From Vibrio quintilis (lineage in GTDB: Bacteria; Pseudomonadota; Gammaproteobacteria; Enterobacterales; Vibrionaceae), in assembly GCF_024529975.1 (NCBI RefSeq), contig NZ_AP024898.1, positions 1,116,001 through 1,180,000 of the forward strand: a stretch of 64,000 nt of DNA, in the 5' to 3' direction. This document shows, piece by piece, positions 42,684 to 51,841 of this stretch (position 1 is the first letter of the stretch; each line of letters starts with the position of its first letter). The notes under the pieces are model-generated. The model did no database searches, was not told where the DNA came from, and was given only the letters and a program-made list of their open reading frames with translations. Position numbers and translations under genes: made by a program.

Positions 42684-43625
42684 ATGAAAGGATTTTTGAA
42701 AATTGTCACTTACGCAATTGCCGCAATGGCATTTCTGACAGGCACACAGGCTATTGCCAAAGAGCCCACCATTATCGTTGTTACACACGGACAGGCATCC
42801 GATCCATTCTGGTCGATTGTCAAAAACGGCGCGATGCAGGCTGGTAAAGACATGCATGTCCGCGTGCAATACCGGGCACCGGAAACTTTTGACATGGTTC
42901 AGATGGGCAACCTGATCGAAGCGGCGGTAAACCAGAACCCGGCCGGTATTGTCGTCTCCAACCCGGATCCGGAAGCACTCGGTCCTGCAATCAGCAAAGC
43001 CGTGAATGCAGGCATTCCGGTCATTTCGATTAACTCGGGTATGGGAGCCGCTGAAAAGCTCGGTATTAAACTTCATGTCGGACAAGACGAATTCACCGCA
43101 GGTAAAGCAGTCGGAGAAGAGCTGAAAAAACTCGGCAGAAAACAGGTGATCTGTGTCAACCAGGAAGTGGGGAACGTTTCTCTGGATCAGCGTTGCCGCG
43201 GCGTTTCCGCCGGATTTGGTCAGGAAGTCAAAGTCTTGCCGACTACGACAGATCCGTCTGAAACACAATCTAAAGTCCGGGCGGCACTATCAAGTAATAC
43301 AGCCATTGATACGATTGTCGGCCTGAGTGCGCCACTTGTGGGTGAACCTGCGGTTGCTGCGGTAGAAAGTATTGGACAGCAGGCTCGTGTCAAGGTCGTC
43401 AGCTTCGACCTTTCTGCGGGTTTCCTGAAAGATGTCTCAGAAGGAAAAGCACTGTTTGCGGTTGACCAGCAACCATTCCTGCAGGGCTACCTGCCGGTGT
43501 CTTTCCTTGCACTAAACGCCAGCTACAAAACAATTCCTGCCGGAAATGTCCCGTCCGGGCCAAGTTTTGTTACTCAAAAAGATGCGGCCAAAGTCATCGA
43601 ATTATCAGCAAAAGGTATCCGGTAG
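42684..43625 (+). CDS. sugar ABC transporter, periplasmic binding protein
   Basis: 313 residues with a signal peptide (IVTYAIAAMAFLTGTQAIA). Type I binding-protein fold: IIVVTHGQASDPFWSIVKNG, AGIVVSNPDPEALGPAIS, IPVISINSGMGAAE, KQVICVNQEVGNVSLDQRCR and VVSFDLSAG. It delivers a sugar to the permease encoded next. It resembles the fructose/ribose group (FrcB-like). First gene of a three-gene operon (binding protein, permease, ATPase); a 111-base gap follows. Confidence 0.9.
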   Translation: MKGFLKIVTYAIAAMAFLTGTQAIAKEPTIIVVTHGQASDPFWSIVKNGAMQAGKDMHVRVQYRAPETFDMVQMGNLIEAAVNQNPAGIVVSNPDPEALGPAISKAVNAGIPVISINSGMGAAEKLGIKLHVGQDEFTAGKAVGEELKKLGRKQVICVNQEVGNVSLDQRCRGVSAGFGQEVKVLPTTTDPSETQSKVRAALSSNTAIDTIVGLSAPLVGEPAVAAVESIGQQARVKVVSFDLSAGFLKDVSEGKALFAVDQQPFLQGYLPVSFLALNASYKTIPAGNVPSGPSFVTQKDAAKVIELSAKGIR

Positions 43626-43736
43626 TCAGCACGGGTCACGCCGTGACCGCTTTGCAGAAAGTGATCACGGCAGACTCCGTCAACTATCGTTCCCGACTGG
43701 CTTTCCAGAAATGACTACGGAGCAGGAGCACAGATT

Positions 43737-44915
43737 ATGAGTTCAATTTTATCTACATCGACCAAGGCGGATACGCCAGCAGAACCGGTCAAACAGGTTC
43801 AGAAACCCTCACCCGCTTCAGAAAAACCAGCCGGTGATGAACGGGTTAAAAAAGTGTCGCTGATCACCGCACTGATCCGGCGTCCTGAATTAGGTGCGAT
43901 GACCGGACTGATTCTGGTCACAATTTTCTTCCTTATTTTTGCTGATTCCGCCATGTTTACCCTGTCCGGGTTCATGAACTTCATGGTACCGGCCTCTCAG
44001 CTGGGAATTCTGGCTATCGGTGCTGCACTGCTGATGATAGGCGGAGAATTTGACCTGTCACTCGGTTCAATGGTGGCCTTTGCCGGTCTGATCTTCGGCA
44101 CAGCACTGGTGGTGCTCAACTTACCGCTCGGCCTGGCATTGATTGTTACTTTCGCCTGTGCCGTCGCTTTCGGCATGCTGAATGCACAAATCGTGTTGAG
44201 AACAGGCCTGCCCTCTTTCATTGTCACTCTGGCTTTTCTGTTCATTCTGCGCGGACTGACGCTGGTTGGATTAAAAATGGCCAGTGGCGGCTCTACCCAG
44301 CTGCGCGGATTCCGTGAAGCCGCCAGCGACAGCTTTCTGGTCCATCTGTTTTCAGGCAATGCCTTTACCGGACTCTTCAGCTGGGCGGCTGATCAGGGCT
44401 GGATAGACAAATTCCCTAATGGCACACCAATGGTCACAGGTGTTCCGGTAGAGATTCTCTGGTTCCTCGGCCTGACAATTCTCGCAACCTGGGTTTTACT
44501 ACGCACACGTTTTGGTAACTGGATTTTCGCCGCAGGCGGCGACCCGAAAGCCGCACGTAATTCAGGGGTTCCGGTCAATCAGGTCAAAACCGTGTTGTTC
44601 ATTTTTGTTGCGGTATGCGCAACCTTAGTGGCAGTGTTAACCGTGATGGATGTCGGTTCAACCGATGCCCGGCGTGGTTTCCAGAAAGAGTTTGAAGCGA
44701 TCATTGCAGCCGTAATCGGCGGATGTCTGCTGACCGGTGGCTATGGCTCTGCGATTGGTGCTTTCTTCGGTTCGATTATTTTCGGCATGGTCATGATTGG
44801 TCTGAGTTACACCAATATCGATCAGGACTGGTATCTGGTCTTCCTTGGCGGCATGTTACTGCTGGCCGTCATCTTCAACAATATTGTCCGTAAACGTGTC
44901 ACAGGAGAGCGATAA
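43737..44915 (+). CDS. sugar ABC transporter, permease
   Basis: 392 residues, RbsC/FrcC-type permease with about ten membrane helices after a polar 40-residue N-terminus. Conserved [54 protein letters not shown] (cytoplasmic loop for the ATPase) and [25 protein letters not shown] lies ahead of the start. It forms the channel with a dimer of itself or a partner. Two bases separate it from the ATPase gene. Confidence 0.93.
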   Translation: MSSILSTSTKADTPAEPVKQVQKPSPASEKPAGDERVKKVSLITALIRRPELGAMTGLILVTIFFLIFADSAMFTLSGFMNFMVPASQLGILAIGAALLMIGGEFDLSLGSMVAFAGLIFGTALVVLNLPLGLALIVTFACAVAFGMLNAQIVLRTGLPSFIVTLAFLFILRGLTLVGLKMASGGSTQLRGFREAASDSFLVHLFSGNAFTGLFSWAADQGWIDKFPNGTPMVTGVPVEILWFLGLTILATWVLLRTRFGNWIFAAGGDPKAARNSGVPVNQVKTVLFIFVAVCATLVAVLTVMDVGSTDARRGFQKEFEAIIAAVIGGCLLTGGYGSAIGAFFGSIIFGMVMIGLSYTNIDQDWYLVFLGGMLLLAVIFNNIVRKRVTGER

Positions 44916-44916
44916 G

Positions 44917-45720
44917 ATGAATGCAGCAATTTTTACTCCCCCGAAAACACCGCTGGTGGAAACGCGCGGTCTTGTGAAACACTTCGGCCACATCATTGCG
45001 CTGAATGGTATTGACATGAAAGTCCACGCGGGCGAAGTACTTTGCCTGCTTGGTGACAACGGTGCCGGTAAATCAACGTTGATCAAAACATTGTCGGGCG
45101 TGCATTCCCCCACCAGTGGTGAACTGCTGGTCCGGGGAAACCCGGTCCGGTTTAACAGCCCGAGAGATGCCTTAGATGCCGGTATTGCCACGGTTTATCA
45201 GGATCTGGCGATGATTCCCCTGATGTCGATTACCCGGAACTTTTTTATGGGCCGGGAACCACTCAAACAGAAGTTCGGCCTGAAATATATCGATATGAAG
45301 CTGGCCAATGAAGTCACTCACGATGAGATGCAGAAAATCGGCATTGATATCCGTGATCCGGAACAGGCGGTCGGCACCCTGTCCGGTGGTGAAAGGCAGT
45401 GTGTTGCCATTGCGCGGGCGGTTTATTTTGGTGCGCAGGTGCTGATTCTGGATGAGCCGACGTCAGCTCTGGGTGTTGCGCAAACTTCCATGGTTCTGAA
45501 ATATATCAATCAGGTCCGCGGTAAAGGGCTTGGGGTGATTTTCATCACCCACAACGTCCGTCATGCCTATGCGGTCGGCGATAATTTCACCATCCTGAAC
45601 CGGGGACAGACACTCGGCACCTATAAAAAATCTGAGATCACGACAGATGAACTACAGAATCTGATGGCAGGCGGAAAAGAGCTGCAAACGCTGTCAGAAG
45701 AACTCGGCGGCACCATCTGA
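44917..45720 (+). CDS. sugar ABC transporter, ATP-binding protein
   Basis: 267 residues from [19 protein letters not shown], with AGGAG in the preceding codons. A single nucleotide-binding domain, FrcA-like rather than the double RbsA type: Walker [11 protein letters not shown]-loop YQDLAM, signature TLSGGERQ, Walker [13 protein letters not shown] and the switch His in FITHNVRH. It powers uptake of the sugar bound by the periplasmic protein. Terminator-like hairpins follow at 45797. Confidence 0.93.
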   Translation: MNAAIFTPPKTPLVETRGLVKHFGHIIALNGIDMKVHAGEVLCLLGDNGAGKSTLIKTLSGVHSPTSGELLVRGNPVRFNSPRDALDAGIATVYQDLAMIPLMSITRNFFMGREPLKQKFGLKYIDMKLANEVTHDEMQKIGIDIRDPEQAVGTLSGGERQCVAIARAVYFGAQVLILDEPTSALGVAQTSMVLKYINQVRGKGLGVIFITHNVRHAYAVGDNFTILNRGQTLGTYKKSEITTDELQNLMAGGKELQTLSEELGGTI

Positions 45721-45796
45721 TCAGGTCGGTCAAAATCCGTCTGTAACCTGATACGCTCCCGGAGCCGCCCTGCGCCTTCCCCCTGTGTGACAGACT

Positions 45797-45836
45797 GCTC
45801 CGGTTTCACCGGAGCTCTCCGGGAGCTTCTTTGCAG
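45797..45836 (+). terminator. terminator after the ABC transporter operon
   Basis: Hairpin GCTCCGG / CCGGAGC (45797-45815) overlapping a second one (CTCCGGGAG) followed by CTTCTTT. About 76 bases after the ATPase stop. Confidence 0.6.
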
Positions 45837-45866
45837 CCATGCAGTGGATAAAGGGCATGTTTATCT

Positions 45867-46793
45867 TCATATCCCCTGCTTTGCGTGGGCAGTTTTACTC
45901 ACCAGCTGGCCCGGCTTATAAAACATCACCACATTACCAAACAGAATCAAAATCAGCCCCAATACCGCGGATTGCGTCCAGACATAGCCTTCATAAACCG
46001 TTGAAATACCCAGCGCGACCAGCGGAAACAAGACCGTCGCATAAGCGGCTGCGCCGGTGCCAATCCGCCCGACCAGCGCAAAATAAGTCCCGAAGCCAAT
46101 CACACTGCCAAACACCGCCAGATAAACTAACGCACCGACATAACTGGCGGAGGCATCAAAGCGGAATGGCGTTTGAGTCAGCGCAATCACACCCAGCATG
46201 GTACAAGCCCCGTAAAACATCGCATAAGCGTTGGTAGAGAGGACATCCAGCCCTTTTTTCTGATGGCGTGCCGTAATGATATTGCCAATAGAAAAGCCAT
46301 AGGTTCCCAGCAGACACAGGCCAATACCGTACAACGTTTCTGTGGTCAGCTCCTGCGCCATCAGGCTTTCCCAAAACAGACTGATAATCCCCAAAATGCC
46401 GAAACTACCGGCTATCAGGAGCTTGCGGGTCAGACGCTGGCCGAGAAACATCACGCCATTGATGGCGTTAAACAGAATCGCCATTGAGAACAGTACCGAC
46501 TCCAGACCGCTGTTGATATAGTGATTGGCTGAATAAAAACATAAGAAGTTAAAACAGAACACACACATGCCCTGTAACACACAAAACAGGTGATCCTGAC
46601 GCTGAATCCGGCAAAGCCGCCCGGTGATTTTCAGCCCGCCAAGTAACAGGACAGACGCAATGGCAAAGCGGTAAAAAATCGAGATCATCACCGGCACCTC
46701 ACCAACCTGCATAGCAATCGCATACCAGGTTGTGCCCCAGATTAACACCGTCACACCATATAAAAGACCATTCAAAGCCGTACCACTGAACAT
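45867..46793 (-). CDS. EamA-family (DMT) transporter
   Basis: 308 residues from MFSGTALNGLLYGVTVLIWG, with AAGGAAG ahead of the ATG; a longer open frame upstream has no support. Ten predicted membrane helices in two EamA repeats: WGTTWYAIAMQVGEVPVM opens the first, GIGLCLLGTYGFSIGNIITA the second. It probably exports an amino acid or related metabolite. It shares orientation with the MocR regulator gene 190 bases upstream, which may control it. Confidence 0.9.
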   Translation of the reverse strand: MFSGTALNGLLYGVTVLIWGTTWYAIAMQVGEVPVMISIFYRFAIASVLLLGGLKITGRLCRIQRQDHLFCVLQGMCVFCFNFLCFYSANHYINSGLESVLFSMAILFNAINGVMFLGQRLTRKLLIAGSFGILGIISLFWESLMAQELTTETLYGIGLCLLGTYGFSIGNIITARHQKKGLDVLSTNAYAMFYGACTMLGVIALTQTPFRFDASASYVGALVYLAVFGSVIGFGTYFALVGRIGTGAAAYATVLFPLVALGISTVYEGYVWTQSAVLGLILILFGNVVMFYKPGQLVSKTAHAKQGI

Positions 46794-46983
46794 ACATTCT
46801 TCCTTAAAAAACTGATTTACCCTCCGATTGTGAATGACCACAATCCGGAAAGATTGCAGCCAATTGCCGTAAAATTGCATATTCTTGCGGTTTTGCTCTC
46901 CGGTAAAGAGAAGCTGTGATTCTGATATCTCCGGACAATCTGAAGACGCACAGTCCGGCTCACGCCCTGCCGGTGAGTTCGGG

Positions 46984-48414
46984 CTAATCAAAAGGACCGG
47001 TTTCTGCCAGCAGCCGGATGAGCGGATCAATTTTATCTTCCGCCGTATTCCCGTAACCAATCACGGCACCGCGCCATTCCCGTGACGGTGACGCGCTAAT
47101 TTCATAATCACTGAGCGGCCGGATAATCAAACCGGCCTGCCTTGCCAGACGGCACCAGGTCTTCTCATCCAGCCCCTGATACCATTTCAGTGTGATATGA
47201 AGCCCAGCAGCCTGACTGATAATCTGCATCCGCGGGCCAAAGTGAGTGCTGACGGCCCGGCAGATTGTTTCGTATTTCATCTGATACAGTCGTCTCATCC
47301 TGCGGATATGACGTAACAGGTGACCTTCCTCAATCATCGCCGCAACAGCAGCCTGAGTGTGGCCCGGAGAATCACCGGTGAAAGCGTCCTTGAGCATCAC
47401 ACACCGTTCAACCCATGCCTCAGGAACCACCAGATAACCCAATCTCAGTCCGTTAAACAGAATTTTACTGAACGACCCGATATAACCCACACAATGGGCT
47501 TTATCCATTTGTGCTGCCAGCCCCTGCAAACTGGTATAGGGCCGGTGTGCAAACTGAAATTCACTGTCGTAATCATCCTCAATGATCAGACGCTGCCCGG
47601 ATGCCGCCCACTCAATCAGCCGGATGCGTTGTTCGGTATTCAGTGTGGTTCCCATCGGATACTGATGGCTTGGCGTCAGGTACACCAGCCGTGCCTGACT
47701 GTTCAATACATGCTCAACATCCACCCCGCTCTTTTCATAAACCGGCAGGGGTTCAATCGTGTGACCAAGCACCTGGATCACCCGGCTCATCCGGGTATAA
47801 CCCGGCTGTTCCATTAATACCGTCTGCGGATGAGGTAGTGCCGTCATTAAAGCGATGGACAAAGCCTGCTGCGCCCCGGATGTAATGATAATTTGCGATT
47901 CCCGGCAGCGAACAGCCCGGCTCGTTGCCAGATAATGCACCAAAGCCCGCCGCAGTTCAGGATCTCCGCGGGGATCCTGATTTCCCATTAAGTGCCTGCG
48001 TTCCAGTTGCCTTTGCAATATCAAACGCCACTGCTGACCGGGAAATGCAGCTAAATCAGGCACACCGGGCGCAAAAGACTGGTTCACGTCCGGAACCGGC
48101 TCGGTCACATTACTGACCGCCGGTAAAACCAAATCCGGTTCGGCAGAAAAATGTTCAGGCAACTGAACCGCCACATAAAAACCAGAGCGGTGGCGGCTCT
48201 CAAGATAGCCTTCTGCTGTCAGCTGTTCATAAGCGGATGAAATGGTATTGCGGCTCAGGCCGAGGCTTTGTGCCAGCTTCCGGGTTGACGGTAACTTGCC
48301 ACCTCTCGGCCACAGCCCTGAGATAATCTTATTGCGAATCGCATGGAACAGCTGCGCCTGACGGGTTTTCCATGTCGGATCCAATTGCAGATCACCAATG
48401 TCAATCCAGACCAT
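46984..48414 (-). CDS. MocR-family regulator (GntR HTH plus aminotransferase-like domain)
   Basis: 476 residues. The N-terminal winged helix (LFHAIRNKIISGLWPRGGKL, PSTRKLAQSLGLSRNTISSA) is GntR type. A fold-type I aminotransferase-like domain follows, with IIEDDYDSEF and the PLP lysine in YIGSFSKILF. Such PdxR-like regulators sense pyridoxal phosphate or an amino acid. It is divergent from the flavin split-barrel gene at 48583, a pairing often seen with PdxR-type regulators, and the EamA gene lies downstream. Confidence 0.92.
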   Translation of the reverse strand: MVWIDIGDLQLDPTWKTRQAQLFHAIRNKIISGLWPRGGKLPSTRKLAQSLGLSRNTISSAYEQLTAEGYLESRHRSGFYVAVQLPEHFSAEPDLVLPAVSNVTEPVPDVNQSFAPGVPDLAAFPGQQWRLILQRQLERRHLMGNQDPRGDPELRRALVHYLATSRAVRCRESQIIITSGAQQALSIALMTALPHPQTVLMEQPGYTRMSRVIQVLGHTIEPLPVYEKSGVDVEHVLNSQARLVYLTPSHQYPMGTTLNTEQRIRLIEWAASGQRLIIEDDYDSEFQFAHRPYTSLQGLAAQMDKAHCVGYIGSFSKILFNGLRLGYLVVPEAWVERCVMLKDAFTGDSPGHTQAAVAAMIEEGHLLRHIRRMRRLYQMKYETICRAVSTHFGPRMQIISQAAGLHITLKWYQGLDEKTWCRLARQAGLIIRPLSDYEISASPSREWRGAVIGYGNTAEDKIDPLIRLLAETGPFD

Positions 48415-48490
48415 TCTGGCTCCTTTATTATTATCAAACTGGCTCTCAATACCATACCAGTTTAATTTTAAAGTCGCATCAGTAGTGATT

Positions 48491-48545
48491 CATATCCAAA
48501 CAACCTGAAGATGCAGATTTCAGTGAGATTTGTCTGATCCGGATA
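48491..48545. repeat. partial copy of the 36831 MITE-like element
   Basis: CATATCCAAACAACCTGAAG, then GATGCAGATTTCAGTGAGAT and TTGTCTG, match the first 55 or so bases of the element at 36831 but have no right end. It sits in the promoter region between the MocR gene and the split-barrel gene. Confidence 0.8.
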
Positions 48546-48582
48546 GTTTCCGGATGAGTATGACAACACAGACCAAGGAGCA

Positions 48583-49257
48583 ATGATGTTATCAGCAACC
48601 CCCAGAACTCAAATCAACAAAGGCCCTCACAAAGCGGTTCAGTCACAGGATGCCCTGCACCGGATTATCGATGAATCCATGGTGGCGCATATTGGCCTGA
48701 TTCAGGAGCATGGGCCGGTCGTCATTCCGATGCTGGCCTGGCGGGTGGATGAACATATTTATATTCATGGTGCTAATAACAGCCGTTTAATGCGTCATTT
48801 CAAACAGGGAAACCCGGCCTGTCTGACCTTCACTCTGTTTGATGGCTGGGTGCTGGCACGCTCAGCCTTTCATCACGGTGCGCATTATCGTTCTGCGGTG
48901 GTATACGGCAACTTCACCGCTGTCGATTCAGAAGCAGAGAAAGATCGCTTACTGAATCATTTTATTGAGCAAATCGCGCCGGGACGAACAGCAGATATCC
49001 GCTTAAGTGACCCAAAGGAACTCGCAGCTACCATGGTATTAGCGATGCCACTGACAGAAGCATCCGTGAAAATCAGCAATAAAGGGGTTAATGATGATGA
49101 ATCGGATCTCAGCCATCCTGTCTGGGCAGGCGTTATGCCTTACCGCACAGTTGTCGGGCCATTACAGCCAGCACCGGATTTAGCTCCCGGTATCGAAACG
49201 CCGGACTATAGTGCCGCCTATGCAAAACACTGGAAAGACGGTTGCAGGGATGTATGA
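48583..49257 (+). CDS. pyridoxamine-5'-phosphate-oxidase-like flavin protein
   Basis: 224 residues, FMN-binding split barrel of the NimA/PNPOx-like group: LHRIIDESMVAHIGLIQEHG, MLAWRVDEHIYIHGANNSRL, CLTFTLFDGWVLARSAFHHG, SAVVYGNFTAVDSEAEK and WAGVMPYRTVVG. The ribosome site AAGGAG is five bases from ATG. Divergent from the MocR regulator, which probably controls it. Reaction unknown; members of the family bind FMN, F420 or haem. Confidence 0.88.
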   Translation: MMLSATPRTQINKGPHKAVQSQDALHRIIDESMVAHIGLIQEHGPVVIPMLAWRVDEHIYIHGANNSRLMRHFKQGNPACLTFTLFDGWVLARSAFHHGAHYRSAVVYGNFTAVDSEAEKDRLLNHFIEQIAPGRTADIRLSDPKELAATMVLAMPLTEASVKISNKGVNDDESDLSHPVWAGVMPYRTVVGPLQPAPDLAPGIETPDYSAAYAKHWKDGCRDV

Positions 49258-49265
49258 GATTTTGC

Positions 49266-49421
49266 CGCTCGTTCCCATGCTCCGCGTGGGAATGCAGATC
49301 CGGACCTGAAGCAGACAGCTCACTCCCCTTATTGCCGCCTGATACAAATCCACTGCAATGAAAAAGGTGAATCAAACCAGCTACCACAGCCAAAAGCTTC
49401 CACCGTCCCGCAGACCCTTTT
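49266..49421. repeat. CRISPR-flanking repeat element, copy 1
   Basis: Starts with CTCGTTCCCATGCTCCGCGT and continues through CTGATACAAATCCACTGCAA to CTTCCACCGTCCCGCAGA, where the array leader begins. Copies follow at 50479-50633 and, shorter and diverged, at 61103-61227. Confidence 0.85.
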
Positions 49422-49542
49422 TTCACCCCCTCTGTAACTCATTGATTTTATATACCAAAAATCAGGCACTCAAAAAAGGGGGTTTGCAAAGTTTTCAGAC
49501 GCAGCCCTGTTGCTTTCTGGCCTGAGCCGCTATACTGCAACG
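49422..49542 (+). promoter_or_regulatory. leader of CRISPR array 1
   Basis: About 120 bases nearly identical to 50634-50760 and similar to 60560-60687, from CCCTTTTTTCACC to CTGCAACG. A TATACT box (49531-49536) lies just before the first repeat, with TGTTGC 17 bases upstream as a possible -35. Conservation between arrays marks it as the integration and transcription leader. Confidence 0.85.
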
Positions 49543-49792
49543 ATTCACTGCCGTATAGGCAGCTTAGAAAAGCAGGTTGGCAGCCTGCCGGTGGTTGAGC
49601 GTATTCACTGCCGTATAGGCAGCTTAGAAATTCATACTCAGCGATTTCATACCCTTCCCAGCATTCACTGCCGTATAGGCAGCTTAGAAAAATAAGGAGC
49701 ATCTTTGCTTGCTTCTTTCCACGTTCACTGCCGTGTAGGCAGCTTAGAAAATCGAGATCAGCTAACCCGGCGATCAGACTTTGTTCACTGCC
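49543..49792 (+). CRISPR. CRISPR array 1, type I-F, four spacers
   Basis: 28-bp repeats at 49543, 49603, 49663 and 49723 with 32-nt spacers, and a broken fifth repeat from 49783. The hairpin CTGCC/GGCAG of type I-F repeats is intact. The first three repeats begin with A and carry loop GTATA; the fourth begins with G and carries GTGTA like array 2. The leader is on the left, so the newest spacers carry the GTATA form. The array ends 29 bases from parE. Confidence 0.97.
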
Positions 49793-49821
49793 ATACAAAC
49801 GTCAAACACTCATTCCGGCGC

Positions 49822-50121
49822 TCAACTCAGCGGATGCTGAGTGACATCCATCCGCTCATGCAAGACCCGGACAATATCAATATGGGTCGCTGTTATCTGG
49901 TAAAGCACAATATGATGCCTGAAATGATAGGCACGCAGGCCGGAAAAAATATAACCGGCTGCCCGGCCAAGTTCGGGCATACCCGCCAACACAGACAATT
50001 TTTCAGCCAACTCTCTCAGGTAACGATCTGCCTGACGACGCCCCCACTTATCACAAGTATATTGCCAGATGTCGAGCATATCCTGACGGGCCAATGGCCG
50101 GATAAAAGGAGTGACACTCAT
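49822..50121 (-). CDS. parE: ParE/RelE-family toxin
   Basis: 99 residues. RelE/ParE fold: FIRPLARQDMLDIWQYTCDK, RYLRELAEKLSVLAGMPELG, then YIFSGLRAYHFRHHIVLYQI and IDIVRVLHERMD. ParE-type toxins inhibit gyrase; others of the fold cut mRNA. It overlaps the antitoxin gene by four bases. The pair lies between CRISPR arrays 1 and 2, on the opposite strand. Confidence 0.92.
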   Translation of the reverse strand: MSVTPFIRPLARQDMLDIWQYTCDKWGRRQADRYLRELAEKLSVLAGMPELGRAAGYIFSGLRAYHFRHHIVLYQITATHIDIVRVLHERMDVTQHPLS

Positions 50122-50363
50122 ACGTCGGCGCGTTTTCTGGCTTCACAAAGCAGATCTTCTACGTCAAACGGCGCTGGTTCACCGCTTTCAAGTCCGGCAT
50201 TGGCTGCGCTGCGAAGCGCAATTAATTTCGCCTGATAGACTTCATCCTGCTGCATTTTTAACCGTAATGCTTCACGAATCACTTCACTGGCGTTGTTATA
50301 CATACCGGTATCCAGTTGCTGCCGGATATAGTCTTCAAAGACAGAACTTAAGTTTACATTCAT
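50118..50363 (-). CDS. parD: ParD-family antitoxin
   Basis: 81 residues. The N-terminal ribbon-helix-helix (MNVNLSSVFEDYIRQQLDTG, YNNASEVIREALRL) is CopG/ParD type, followed by a toxin-binding tail (FDVEDLLCEARKRADV). It neutralises ParE and should bind the inverted repeat 32 bases upstream. First gene of the pair. Confidence 0.93.
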   Translation of the reverse strand: MNVNLSSVFEDYIRQQLDTGMYNNASEVIREALRLKMQQDEVYQAKLIALRSAANAGLESGEPAPFDVEDLLCEARKRADV

Positions 50364-50394
50364 CAGTCGTTCCTCCCAGGTTCATCCTATCTTT

Positions 50395-50421
50395 ATGTCT
50401 GATATTGTCAATATTAGACAT
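50395..50421 (-). promoter_or_regulatory. operator of parDE
   Basis: 27-base inverted repeat: ATGTCTGATATTG and CAATATTAGACAT around one T, one mismatch. Position 32-58 bases upstream of parD fits autoregulation. Confidence 0.75.
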
Positions 50422-50478
50422 ATATTTAACCCAAGGCGACTTTCGGCCATATCGGAATGATACTTCAGACCCTTTTGC

Positions 50479-50633
50479 AGCTCGTTCCCATGCTCCGCGT
50501 GGGAATGCATATCCGGACCTGAAGAAGGCATTCAACTCATTTCCCTTATCGCCGCCTGATACAAATCCACTGCAATGAAAGAGGTGAATCAAACCAGCCA
50601 CCACAGCCAAAAGCTTCCACCGTCCCGCAGACC
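50479..50633. repeat. CRISPR-flanking repeat element, copy 2
   Basis: Second copy of 49266-49421, with several substitutions and short indels (GAAGAAGGCATTC in place of GAAGCAGACAG). It stands directly before the leader of array 2, so element plus leader form one duplicated block of about 280 bases. Confidence 0.85.
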
Positions 50634-50760
50634 CTTTTTTCACCCCCTCTGTAACTCATTGATTTTATATACCAAAAATCAGGCACTCAAAAAAAGGGTT
50701 TTTGCAAAGTTTTCAGCCGCAGCCCTGTTGCTTTCTGGCCTGAGCCGCTATACTGCAACG
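50634..50760 (+). promoter_or_regulatory. leader of CRISPR array 2
   Basis: Near-identical to the array 1 leader; differs by AAAAAAAGGGTTTTTG in place of AAAAAAGGGGGTTTG and a few points. The TATACT box is retained (50749-50754). Confidence 0.85.
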
Positions 50761-51750
50761 GTTCACTGCCGTGTAGGCAGCTTAGAAAACAAAGGGCGGG
50801 CGCTGGGCGTTAATCTTCTTGTTCACTGCCGTGTAGGCAGCTTAGAAAGTTCAGTTTGATTTTGCTCCCGTTCGCGACAAGTTCACTGCCGTGTAGGCAG
50901 CTTAGAAATTGAAGAGGCCGCGTCAATGGCCGGGTTGCTGGTTCACTGCCGTGTAGGCAGCTTAGAAATGATTCATGGACTTAAATCGCTCAACGGCCAG
51001 GTTCACTGCCGTGTAGGCAGCTTAGAAAACTGACTGATTTCCCCCTGTTGCGCTGAGCAAGTTCACTGCCGTGTAGGCAGCTTAGAAAACCAAAAGCCAG
51101 AAAAATTTTCGTCAACTATTGTTCACTGCCGTGTAGGCAGCTTAGAAAACCACGTCGGACTTTATCAAAGCCTCTTACGAGTTCACTGCCGTGTAGGCAG
51201 CTTAGAAAACATCAAAACCAACCGGACATAGTGGCTCTCATGTTCACTGCCGTGTAGGCAGCTTAGAAAAATGGGGGGCTGATGTTCCTCGGAACCCGGA
51301 CGTTCACTGCCGTGTAGGCAGCTTAGAAAACTGAAAATAAATCCATGATGAGTCCCGGTACGTTCACTGCCGTGTAGGCAGCTTAGAAACAGGAGCAAAA
51401 CCCCGGTCTGATTTATCTGACAGTTCACTGCCGTGTAGGCAGCTTAGAAACTCAAAGTAACGAAAGGCTTCCATTTCAGATTGTTCACTGCCGTGTAGGC
51501 AGCTTAGAAAGATATGGGCGGTTAAATGTGCCAATAGTTCGAGTTCACTGCCGTGTAGGCAGCTTAGAAAATAACAGGGCACGTGGTACACACGCGATTG
51601 ACGTTCACTGCCGTGTAGGCAGCTTAGAAAATTTCAATCGCTGGCATGAGTGCATTCTGAATGTTCACTGCCGGATAGGCAGCTTAGAAACGGAAGAACT
51701 TGAAGCACTGCTTGACTCAATTGTTCACTGCCGCACAGGCAGCCTAACCA
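50761..51750 (+). CRISPR. CRISPR array 2, type I-F, 16 spacers
   Basis: Seventeen 28-bp repeats starting at 50761, every 60 or 61 bases. Spacers are 32 nt, except those at 51209 and 51390, which are 33. Repeats 1-15 carry loop GTGTA; repeat 16 (51663) carries GGATA, the array 3 form; repeat 17 (51723) is degenerate (CCGCACAGG, CCTAACCA) and marks the old end. The cas1 gene begins about 90 bases later, so the array reads towards it. Confidence 0.98.
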
Positions 51751-51841
51751 CGCCAACTTAACAAAACATAACAATCATCCTTGATTGAATAGCGCTGGGT
51801 TGCTTAACATAAGCGCCCGGTTTTACAACAAGGACAGCACC

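Noticed and set aside
49448..49798. Long minus-strand frames across the CRISPR arrays (also 51183-51591 and 60920-61189)
   Set aside because: They are repeats and spacers read in frame; the repeating FLSCLHGSE-type peptide is the translated CRISPR repeat.
49822..50363. The ParDE pair as the toxin of a CreTA module
   Set aside because: It has its own antitoxin and operator, and I found no degenerate repeat or seed match at its promoter.
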